DNA from: Leifsonia sp. ku-ls | GTDB lineage: Bacteria > Actinomycetota > Actinomycetes > Actinomycetales > Microbacteriaceae | Length of the DNA: 64,000 nt | Direction: 5' to 3' | Assembly (NCBI GenBank): GCA_003367665.1 | Contig: QKXI01000014.1 | Coordinates: 1 to 64,000, forward strand | Part shown: positions 28,201 to 40,200 of the stretch, one piece after another | Layout: each line of letters opens with the position of its first letter | Position numbering within the stretch: the first letter of the stretch is position 1 | The notes under the pieces: model-generated | Seen by the model: only the letters and a program-made list of their open reading frames with translations | Told to the model about the DNA's origin: nothing | Database searches by the model: none | Position numbers and translations under genes: made by a program

Positions 28201-31200
28201 CGTGCCCGGCGAGTCGGTCACCGCGACGGCGACCTACCGCCTGACGCAGGCCGACATCAACAACGGCACCGTGAACAACACGGCCACCACGACGGGAACC
28301 CCGCCGACCGGTCCGAATGTCACCGATCAGGACTCCGCCCAGGTTCCCGTCGGCGCCGGCCCCCAGATCGACCTCGTGAAGACGGCCGACGCCTCCGCCG
28401 TGCAGTCTCCCGCTCGGGTGGGTGACACCGTCACCTACACGTTCGTGTCCACCAACACGGGCAACACGACCCTGACCGGCGTGACGATCACGGACCCGCT
28501 GCCGGGTCTGTCGGCGTTGACCTACACATGGCCGGGCGCCGCAGGAGTGCTGCTGCCGGGCCAGGCGGTCACCGCGACGGCCACCTACCGGCTGACCCAG
28601 GCCGACATCAACAACGGCAAGGTGGACAACACCGCCACCACGAAGGGCACTCCGCCGACCGGTCCGAACGTGACCGACACGTCGTCCGCGACGGTCCCGC
28701 TCACCCCGGGTTCCGGCCTCACGCTGGTGAAGACGGCGGACGCCTCCGCGGTCCAGTCCCCGGCCCAGATCGGCGACACGATCGTCTACACCTTCGTGGC
28801 GACCAACACCGGCAACACCACGCTCACCAACGTCTCGATCACGGATCCCCTGCCGGGACTCTCCGCGCTGTCGTACACCTGGCCGGGCGTTGGCGGCACC
28901 CTGCTCCCTGGCCAGTCGGTCACCGCGAAGGCGACCTACCGACTGACGCAGCAGGACATCGACGCCGGCCACGTGGCCAACTCGGCGACGACCACCGGCA
29001 CTCCGCCGTCGGGTCCGCCCATCACGCCTCCGCCTGGGACGACGGACACGCCGCTGACCCCTGCGCCAGGGCTCGACTTCACGAAGATCGCGGACGCCTC
29101 CCAGGTGGGCTCGCCGGCGAAGGTCGGTGACACGATCACCTATCTGTTCCGCTCCATCAACACCGGCAACACGACGCTGACGAACGTCAGCATCACCGAC
29201 CCGCTGCCCGGTCTCTCCGCGCTCTCGTACAACTGGCCGGGAACTCCGGGAACGCTCGACCCGGGCCAGTCTGTGACCGCGACCGCCACCTATCGCCTGA
29301 CTCAACAGGACCTCGACAGGGGTCATGTGGCGAACTCCGCGCTCACGACGGGCACTCCGCCGACCGGTCCGCCGGTCACGCCTCCGCCGGGGACGACAGA
29401 CACGCCGCTGACTCCGGCGCCGGGTCTCGCCTTCACCAAGACGGCGGACGCCTCCGGCCTCGGCTCGCCGGCGAAGGTCGGTGACACCATCACCTACCAC
29501 TTCACGTCGACCAACACGGGCAACACCACGCTCACCGGTGTCTCCATCACCGACCCGCTGCCTGGACTCTCCGCGCTCGCGTACACGTGGCCCGGCACGC
29601 CCGGCACGCTCGAGCCCGGCCAGTCGGTCACCGCGACCGCGACCTACCAGCTGACCCAGCGTGACATCGACGCCGGCCACGTGGCGAACTCCGCGCTCAC
29701 GACGGGCACTCCACCGACCGGTCCGCCCGTCACGCCTCCGCCGGGAACGACGGACACGCCGATCCCTGCCGGTCCCGCCATCCACCTGGTGAAGACCGCG
29801 GACGCCTCCGCGCTGAGGTCTCCCGCTGTCGTGGGCGACACGATCACCTACACGTTCACGTCGACGAACACGGGCAACACGACGCTGACGAACGTCACCA
29901 TCACCGACCCGCTGCCCGGCCTGTCCGCGCTCACGTACACGTGGCCGGGAACCCCCGGCACGCTCCTGCCGGGCCAGTCCGTCACCGCGACGGCGACGTA
30001 CGCCATCACGCAGTCGGACATCGACGCCGGCCATGTGGCCAACACCGCGACCGCGACGGGCACTCCGCCGACCGGCCAGAACGTGACCGACCAGTCGTCG
30101 GCAGATGTGCCGGTGGCCGCCGCGCCGCAGATCGACCTGCTCAAGACGGCGGACGCCTCCGCGCTCCAGCTGCCCCCGCAGGCCGGTGACACGATCACGT
30201 ACACCTTCCTCGCGACCAACACCGGGAACACGGCGCTGAGCAACGTCCGCATCGTCGACCCGCTGCCGGGGCTCTCCGCGCTGACGTACACCTGGCCGGG
30301 CGCGGCCGGGACGCTGCTGCCCGGACAGTCCGTGACCGCGTCGGCGACGTACCAGCTGAAGCAATCTGACATCGCCGCCGGGCACGTGTCCAACATCGCG
30401 ACCGCGACGGGAACCCCGCCGACGGGACCGGACGTGCGCGATCGAGCCGCAGCCGACGTGCCGGTGCGCGCGGTGCCCGCCATCGACCTCGTGAAGAAGG
30501 CGGACGCGTCCGCCGTGCACGACCCCGCGCGGGCGGGTGACTCGATCACCTACACCTTCACGTCGACCAACACCGGCAACGTGCCGCTGACCGGCGTGAC
30601 GATCACCGACCCGCTGTCTGGCCTGTCCCCACTGGCCTACTCGTGGCCGGGCACGCCTGGCACCCTGCTGCCCGGCCAGTCCGTCACGGCGACGGCCACC
30701 TATCCGCTGACCCAGGCGGACCTCGCGGCCGGGCACGTCTCGAACCGGGCGACGACCGTCGGCACACCGCCGACCGGACCGAATGTGACCGACACCGACA
30801 CGGCCGACGTTCCGGTGGCAGGCTCGGCCGCCATCGACCTGGTGAAGACCGCGAACGCGTCCGCCGTACACTCGCCGGCCGTCGTGGGCGACACGATCTC
30901 CTACACGTTCACGTCGACCAACACGGGTACGTCGACGCTGACGAACGTCAGCATCAGCGACCCGCTGCCGGGCCTGTCGCCCCTGACTTACACCTGGCCG
31001 GGAACGCCGGGCACGCTGCTGCCTGGCCAGTCCGTCACCGCGACGGCGACCTATCAGCTGACGCAGCAGGACATCGACGCCGGCCATGTCGCCAACACTG
31101 CGTCGACGGTCGGCTCGCCGCCGAACGGCCAGACCGTGACGGACACCGACTCGGCGGACGTGCCACTGGTCTCCGTGGCCAGCATCGACCTGGTGAAGAC

Positions 31201-34200
31201 GGCGGACGCCTCCGGCATCCAGTCGCCCGCCCGGATCGGTGACACGATCACGTACACCTTCACCTCGAAGAACACGGGCACCGTCCCGCTGGCCAACGTC
31301 AGCATCACGGACCCGTTGCCGGGTCTCTCCGCTCTGACGTACACCTGGCCGGGCGCCCCGGGCACGCTGCTGCCGGGCCAGTCGGTGACGGCGAAGGCCA
31401 CGTACCAGATCACCGCGACAGACATCGCGCTCGGCAAGGTCGTCAACACGGCGACCACGACGGGTGTGCCGCCCACCGGCGATCCTGTCACGGACACCGA
31501 CACCGCGCAGGTCCCGTTGGCCGCCGTCTCGCGGCTGACGCTGCTCAAGTCTGCCGACGCGTCCGAGGTCGAGACCCCGGCACAGGTCGGTGACACGATC
31601 ACGTACACCTTCGCTGCGACGAATGCCGGCACCGAGACATTGACCGGTGTCACGATCACCGACCCACTGCCCGGCCTGTCCGCGCTGACGTACACCTGGC
31701 CGGGCACCCCGGGCACCCTCCTGCCCGGACAGACCGTCCTCGCCAAGGCCACCTACCAGATCACGCAGAAGGACATCGACGCCGGACACGTGGCGAACAC
31801 GGCCCTGTCGACGGGCAAGCCGCCCACCGACCCGCCGATCACGTCGCCGCCGACCGACACGGACACGCCGATCCCCGACGCGCCCTCGATCGACCTGGTG
31901 AAGACCGCCGACGCGTCGCAGGTGAGCACGCCTGCCAAGGTCGGTGACACGATCACGTACACCTTCGTGTCGACCAACACGGGCAACACGACGCTGACGA
32001 ACGTCCGCATCAGCGACCCGCTGCCTGGGCTGTCCGCACTGACGTACTCGTGGCCCGGCACTCCTGGCACGCTGCTGCCGGGACAGAAGGTGTCGGCGAC
32101 GGCGACCTATCAGCTGACCCAGGCGGACATCGTCGCAGGCAAGGTCAGCAACACGGCGACCACCGTGGGCACGCCGCCCGAGGGCCCGGATGTGACCGAT
32201 CAGGGCACCGCCGAGGTTCCGGTGAAGGCGGGACCGTCGATCGACCTGCTGAAGACCGCGAACGCCTCCGCTCTGCGTCTTCCCCCGCAGGTCGGCGACA
32301 CGATCACCTACACGTTCGTCTCGACGAACACGGGCAATACGCCGCTGTCGAACGTCCGCATCACGGACCCGCTGCCGGGCCTGTCCGCGCTGACGTACTC
32401 GTGGCCGGGAGCCCCGGGCACGCTGCAGCCGGGCCAGTCGGTCACCGCGACCGCGACCTACCACCTCACGCAGGCGGACATCGCTGCCGGACACGTGTCC
32501 AACGTCGCGACGACGACGGGCACCCCGCCGACCGGTCCGGATGTGAACGACCGAGCCTCGGCGGACGTGCCGGTGCGCGCCGTGCCGACGATCGACCTCG
32601 TCAAGACGGCCGACGCCTCGCGGCTGAGCTCGCCGGCGAAGGTCGGCGACACGATCACCTACCACTTCACGTCGACCAACACGGGCAACGTGACGCTGAC
32701 CGGCGTCACCATCGCCGACCCGCTGCCGGGGCTGTCCCCGCTGACCTACAGCTGGCCGGGCACGCCTGGCACGCTGCTGCCGGGCCAGTCGGTCACGGCG
32801 ACGGCGACGTACCAGCTGACGGCGGCCGACGTCGCCGCGGGCAAGGTCACGAACACCGCGTCCACGACGGGAACCCCGCCGACCGGCCCCAAGGTGACCG
32901 ACGACTCCACGGCCGAAGTCCCGCTAGCGCCGCACGCCGCGCCCGGGATGACGTTCGTGAAGACCGCGGACGCGTCGCAGGTGGGCTCGCCGGCGAAGGT
33001 CGGTGACACGATCACCTACCACTTCACGTCGACCAACACCGGGACGACGACACTGACGAACGTCAGCATCAGCGACCCGCTGCCGGGCCTCTCCGCCCTC
33101 ACGTACACGTGGCCGGGCACCCCGGGCACCCTGCTGCCCGGTCAGTCGGTCAGCGCGACGGCGACCTACCAGCTGACCCAGAAGGACATCGACGCCGGAC
33201 ACGTGGCGAACTCGGCCTTCTCGACGGGCACCCCGCCGGACGGGCCGCCGGTGACGCCTCCGCCGGGCACGACCGACACGCCGATTCCGGGCGCACCGGC
33301 GATCGACCTGGTCAAGACCGCGGACTCGTCTCAGGTGAGCGCGCCGGCACAGGCGGGCGACACGATCACCTACACCTTCACGGCGACCAACACGGGCAAC
33401 GTGAGCTTGACGGGTGTGACGATCACGGACCCGCTGCCGGGCCTGTCCGCGCTGACGTACACGTGGCCGGGCACTCCGGGCACGCTGCTGCCGGGCCAGT
33501 CCGTGACGGCGACGGCGACGTATCGGGTGACCCAGGCGGACATCGCCCGCGGGCATGTGCCGAACACCGCGACCGCGACGGGCACCCCGCCCAGCGGTGG
33601 GAACGTGACGGACCGCTCCTCCGCGGACGTCCCGCTCGCGAAGGCCCCGAACATCGACCTGGTCAAGACCGCCGACACCACGCAGGTGAACTCGCCGGCG
33701 AACGTCGGCGACACGATCACCTACACGTTCGTCTCGGCCAACACGGGCACCACCGCGCTGACGAACGTGAGCATCAGCGACCCGCTGCCCGGTCTCTCCG
33801 CGCTGACGTACTCGTGGCCGGGCACTCCGGGCACGCTGCAGCCCGGACAGTCGGTGACGGCGACGGCCACCTACCGGATCACGCAGGCGGACATCAACGC
33901 CGGTCACGTCGCGAACGTCGCGACCACGACCGGGACTCCGCCGACAGGACCGAACGTCACCGACCGGTCGTCGGCCGACGTCCCTCTCGCCGGGAAGTCG
34001 TCCATCGACCTCGTGAAGACGGCCGACGCCTCGAAGGTGGGTTCGCCCGCGAAGGTGGGAGACACCATCGCCTACACCTTCACCTCCACCAACACGGGCA
34101 ACACGACGCTGACGAACGTCAGCATCAACGACCCGCTGCCTGGGCTCTCGGCGCTGACCTACCGCTGGCCCGGCGCCCCCGGCACGCTGCTGCCGGGTCA

Positions 34201-37200
34201 GTCGGTGACCGCGACGGCGACCTACCAGCTGACGGCGGCCGACCTGGCCGCGGGGACGGTGTCGAACACCGCGACCACGACCGGCACCCCGCCGACGGGT
34301 CCGGATGTGACCGACGAGGACACTGCGAACGTGCCGTTGACGGGACGGTCGGCCATCGACCTCCTGAAGACCGCCGACGCGTCGCAGGTGGGATCGCCGG
34401 CGAAGGTCGGGGACACGATCACGTACACCTTCGTGTCGACCAACACGGGCAGCACCACGCTCACGAACGTGTCGATCAGCGACCCGCTGCCGGGTCTCTC
34501 CGCGCTGACCTACTCGTGGCCCGGAACTCCGGGAACGCTGCTGCCGGGCCAGTCGGTCACGGCGACGGCGACCTACCAGCTGACGCAGGCCGACCTCACG
34601 GCCGGACATGTCGCAAACCGCGCGACGACGACGGGCACCCCGCCGTCCGGTCCGGATGTGACGGACCAGGCCACGGCGTACGTGCCGCTCACGGCGACGC
34701 CGTCGATCGACCTGGTGAAGACGGCGAACGCCTCGCAGGTCGGATCGCCCGCGAAGGTCGGCGACACGATCGCGTACACGTTCACTGCGACGAACACGGG
34801 CAACGCAACGCTGACGAACGTCAGCATCAGCGACCCGCTGCCTGGCCTCTCCGCGCTCGCCTACACGTGGCCGGGTACCCCGGGCACGCTGCTGCCGGGC
34901 CAGTCGGTCACGGCGACGGCGACCTATCAGCTGACCCAGCAGGACATCGATGCGGGACACGTGTCGAACACGGCCATCGCCGTCGGCACCCCGCCGACGG
35001 GGCCGAACGTCACGGACAACGGCACCGCCGACGTCCCGCTGACGCCGGCGCCTGGCATCGACGTGGTCAAGACCGCCGACGCCTCCGACGTCGGTTCGCC
35101 GGCGAAGGTCGGTGACACGGTCACCTACTCGTTCGTCGCGACGAACACGGGCAACACCGTCCTGACGGGCGTGACGATCACGGACCCGCTGCCGGGCCTG
35201 TCCTCGCTGACGTACTCGTGGCCCGGTGCTGCCGGCACGCTGCAGCCGGGACAGAAGGTGACGGCCACGGCGACCTACCGGTTGACCGCTGCGGACATCG
35301 CGGCCGGTCACGTCTCCAACACGGCGACGGCGGTGGGCACCCCGCCGTCCGGTCCGAACGTGACGGACGACGGCACGGCCGACGTCCCGCTGGCACCGGC
35401 TCCTGCGATCGACCTGCTGAAGACGGCCGACGCGTCGCAGGTGGGATCGCCGGCGAAGGTCGGGGACACGATCACGTACACGTTCGTGTCGACCAACACG
35501 GGCAACACGACGCTGACCGGTGTCACCATCACCGACCCGCTGCCGGGCCTGTCCGCGCTGACCTACAGCTGGCCGGGCGCCCCTGGCACGCTGCTGCCGG
35601 GTCAGTCGGTCACCGCGACAGCGACCTACCGGTTGACCGCGGCCGACGTCGCGGCGGGACACGTCGCCAACCGGGCGACCACGGTCGGCACTCCGCCGAG
35701 CGGCCCGAACGTCTCCGACAACGGTTCCGCGTACGTGCCGCTGAGGGCCGTTCCCTCGATCGAGCTGGTGAAGACGGCGGACGCCTCGCAGGTGGGATCG
35801 CCCGCGAAGGTCGGTGACACGGTCACCTACCGCTTCACGTCGACGAACACGGGCAGCACGACGCTGACGAACGTCCGCATCACCGATCCGCTCGCCGGGC
35901 TCTCCGCGCTGACCTACACGTGGCCGGGCGTCCCTGGCACCCTGCTGCCGGGCCAGTCCGTCACCGCCACGGCGACGTACCGACTGACGCAGGCGGACAT
36001 CGCCGCCGGCCACGTGGTGAACACGGCGACGACCGTGGGCACCCCGCCGAGCGGTCCCAATGTGACCGACCAGTCGACCGCTGACGTGCCGCTCACGACC
36101 GGTCCCGCCATCGACCTGGTGAAGACGGCCGACGCCTCGGCGATCAGCGTCCCGGCCAAGGTCGGCGACACGATCACGTACACGTTCGTGTCGACCAACG
36201 TGGGAAGCACCCCGCTCACCGGTGTGACGATCACGGACCCGCTGCCGGGCCTCTCCTCGCTGACGTACACGTGGCCGGCCGCTCCCGGCACGCTGTTGCC
36301 CGGCGAGTCGGTCACGGCGACCGCGACGTACCAGCTGACGGCGGCGGACGTCGCAGCGGGCCATGTCGCGAACACCGCGACGACCGGAGGCATCCCGCCG
36401 ACCGGTCCGAACGTGACCGACCAGGCGACGGCGGACGTGCCGTTGTCTCCGGCTCCGTCGATGACCTTCGTCAAGACGGCCGACGCCTCCGCGCTGAGCA
36501 CGCCGGCGCAGGTGGGGGACACCATCACCTACACGTTCCGTTCGACCAACACGGGCAACACGACCCTGACGAACGTCACGATCACCGACCCGCTGCCTGG
36601 CCTGTCCCCGCTCACCTACTCGTGGCCGGGCGCTCCTGGCACGCTGCAGCCGGGTCAGACGGTGACGGCGACGGCGACGTACCAGCTGACGGAGGCGGAC
36701 ATCGTGGCCGGCCATGTCGTGAACTCGGCGTTCTCGACCGGCACCCCGCCGGTCGGTCCGCCGGTGACGCCTCCGCCGGGGACGACGGACACGCCCATCC
36801 CGGGTTCCTCCGCGATCGACCTGCTGAAGACCGCGGACGCGTCGCAGGTGGGTTCGCCCGCGAAGCCCGGTGACACCGTCACCTACCGCTTCACGTCGAC
36901 GAACACGGGCAGCACGACGCTGACCGGCGTGACCATCACCGACCCGCTGCCGGGCTTGTCCGCGCTGACGTACAGCTGGCCGGGCACTCCGGGCACGCTG
37001 CTGCCTGGTCAGTCGGTGACCGCCACGGCGACGTACCAGCTCACCGCTGCGGACATCGCAGCCGGCCATGTCGCGAACCGCGCGACGACGACGGGCACCC
37101 CGCCGTCCGGCCCGAAGGTGACCGACCAGTCCACGGCCGACGTCGCGCTGACTCCGGCGCCCGGAATGACGTTCACGAAGACCGCCGACGCGTCGAAGCT

Positions 37201-40200
37201 GAGCACTCCGGCGCAGGTGGGCGACACGATCACGTACACGTTCGTGTCGACCAACACGGGCAACACGACGCTGACCGGTGTCACCATCACCGACCCGCTG
37301 CCGGGCCTGTCCGCGCTGACCTACAGCTGGCCGGGCGCCCCTGGCACGCTGTTGCCGGGTCAGTCGGTCACCGCGACGGCGACCTACACGCTGACCCAGG
37401 CGGACATCGACGCCGGCCACGTGGCGAACTCGGCGTTCTCGACCGGCACCCCGCCGGTCGGGCCGCCGGTGACGCCTCCGCCGGGCACGACCGACACCCC
37501 GCTGCCCCCGACCGCGCAGCCCGGGATGACGTTCGTCAAAACCGCGGACGCCTCGAAGGTGAGCTCGCCGGCGCAGGTGGGCGACACGATCACCTACACC
37601 TTCCGGTCCACGAACACGGGCAACACGATCCTGACCAACGTGAGCATCAGCGACCCCCTGCCGGGTCTGTCCCCGCTGGCCTACAGCTGGCCGGGAACTC
37701 CGGGCACCCTGCTGCCGGGTCAGTCGGTGACGGCGACCGCCACCTACCGGATCACGCAGGCGGACATCAGCGCCGGCCATGTCGCCAACTCCGCGATCTC
37801 GACCGGCACCCCGCCGGTCGGCCCGCCGGTGACACCGCCGCCGGGCACGACGGACACGCCGTTGCCCGCCGGTCCCGCGATCGACCTGGTGAAGGCCGCG
37901 GACGTCTCGAAGGTGGGTTCGCCCGCGAAGGTCGGTGACACCATCACCTACCGCTTCACGTCCACGAACACCGGCAACGTGCCCCTCACCAACGTCAGCA
38001 TCGCCGACCCGCTCCCCGGCCTGTCCGCGCTGACCTACACCTGGCCGGGAGCCCCGGGCACGCTGCTGCCGGGCCAGTCGGTGACGGCGACCGCCACCTA
38101 CCGTCTGACCGCGGCCGACATCGCGGCGGGAACCGTCACGAACCATGCGACCACGACGGGCACCCCGCCCACGGGTCCGGCGGTCACGGACGAGGCGACG
38201 GTCACGGTGCCGCTCACCCCGGCCCCGGGCATCGACCTGGTGAAGACGGCCGACTCGTCCCTCGTGGGCGCGCCCGCTCGCGTCGGCGACACGATCACCT
38301 ACACGTTCCGGTCGACGAACACGGGCAACGTGCCGCTGACGAACGTCAGCATCGGCGACCCGCTGCCCGGGCTGTCCGCACTGACCTACACGTGGCCGGG
38401 CACCCCTGGCACGCTGCTGCCGGGTCAGTCGGTGACGGCGACGGCGACCTACCGCCTCACACAGGGAGACATCGACGCCGGAGGCGTGCACAACGCGGCC
38501 ACCTCGACGGGCACCCCGCCCAGCGGGCCCCCGGTGACCGACGGATCCACCGTCGACGTGCCGCTGGTGACGTCTTCCGGGATCGACCTCCGCAAGATCG
38601 CCGATGCCTCGGCGATCGGGGTGCCGGCGAACGTCGGCGACACGATCACGTACCACTTCATCGCGACGAACCGCGGCGATACGACGCTGACGAACGTCAG
38701 CATCACGGACCCGCTGCCGGGCCTCTCCTCGCTGACCTACACGTGGCCGGGGACTCCCGGGACGCTGCTGCCGGGTCAGTCGGTCACGGCGACGGCGACC
38801 TACCGGTTGACCGCGGCAGATCTCGCCGCCGGCCACGTCGCCAACACGGCGACGGCGGTGGGAACCCCGCCGAGCGGCCCGGACGTGACCGACGACTCGT
38901 CGGCGGACGTGCCGATGGCGCCCACGCCGGCGATCGCCCTGGTGAAGTCCGCGGACGCGTCGGCGCTCCAGTCCCCGGCGAAGGCCGGTGACACGATCAC
39001 CTACACCTTCCGCTCGACGAACACGGGCAACGTGCCGCTGACCAACGTCAGCATCGCCGATCCGCTGCCGGGCCTGTCCGCGCTGAGCTACTCGTGGCCG
39101 GGCACCCCTGGCGCGCTGCTGCCGGGTCAGACGGTCACCGCGACGGCGACCTACCAGCTGACAGAGGCGGACATCCAGGCCGGACACGTGGTGAACACCG
39201 CGACGACGACGGGTACCCCGCCGTCAGGCCCGGCCGTGACCGATCAGTCCTCGGTGGACGTGCCCGTGGCGGCCGTCCCCGGACTGAAGATCGAGAAGAC
39301 GGCGGACACGTCGGCGATCCAGTCGCCGGCGCAACCGGGTGACACGATCACCTACGCGTTCCGCGCGACGAACACGGGCAATGTCCCGCTGACGGGTGTG
39401 GCCATCAGCGACCGGCTGCCCGGGCTCTCGGCACTGACCTATACATGGCCTGGGGCGCCCGGTGTGCTCCTGCCCGGTCAGTCGGTCACGGCCGTGGCCA
39501 CCTATCAGCTGACCCAGAGCGACATCGACGCCGGCCATGTGGCCAACTCGGCGACCACCGTCGGCATCCCGCCGGTCGGACCGCCGATCACGCCGCCCCC
39601 GGGCAACACGGACACCCCGCTGCCGTCGAAGCCGTCGATCGACCTGGTGAAGACGGCGGAAACCACGGCGCTCCAGTCACCGCCCGCTGTCGGCGACGCG
39701 GTCACCTACCGCTTCACGGCGACCAACACCGGTGACACGACGCTGACCGACGTCAGCATCGTGGATCCGTTGCCGGGGCTGTCGTCCCTGACGTACGCCT
39801 GGCCGGGTGCGACCGGGGTCCTCCGACCGGGCCAGTCGGTGACGGCGACGGCCACCTACCGCCTCACCCAGGCGGACATCGACGCCGGCACGGTCACCAA
39901 CCGTGCGACGGCGGTCGGTACCCCGCCGTCGGGCCCGAACGTGACAGACGACGCCTCGGTCGAAATCCCGACGCGGGAGGTTCCCGGTCTCGAGACCGTG
40001 AAGACGGCGGACGCCTCCCAGGTCGGCTCGCCCGCGAAGGTCGGCGACACCATCACCTACCACTTCACGGCGACCAACACGGGCACGTCTCGTCTGACGA
40101 ACGTCAGCATCACGGACCCGTTGCCCGGGCTCTCCGCGCTGAACTACGTCTGGCCGGGCGCACCCGGCGTGCTCCAGCCGGGCGAGTCCGTCACGGCGAC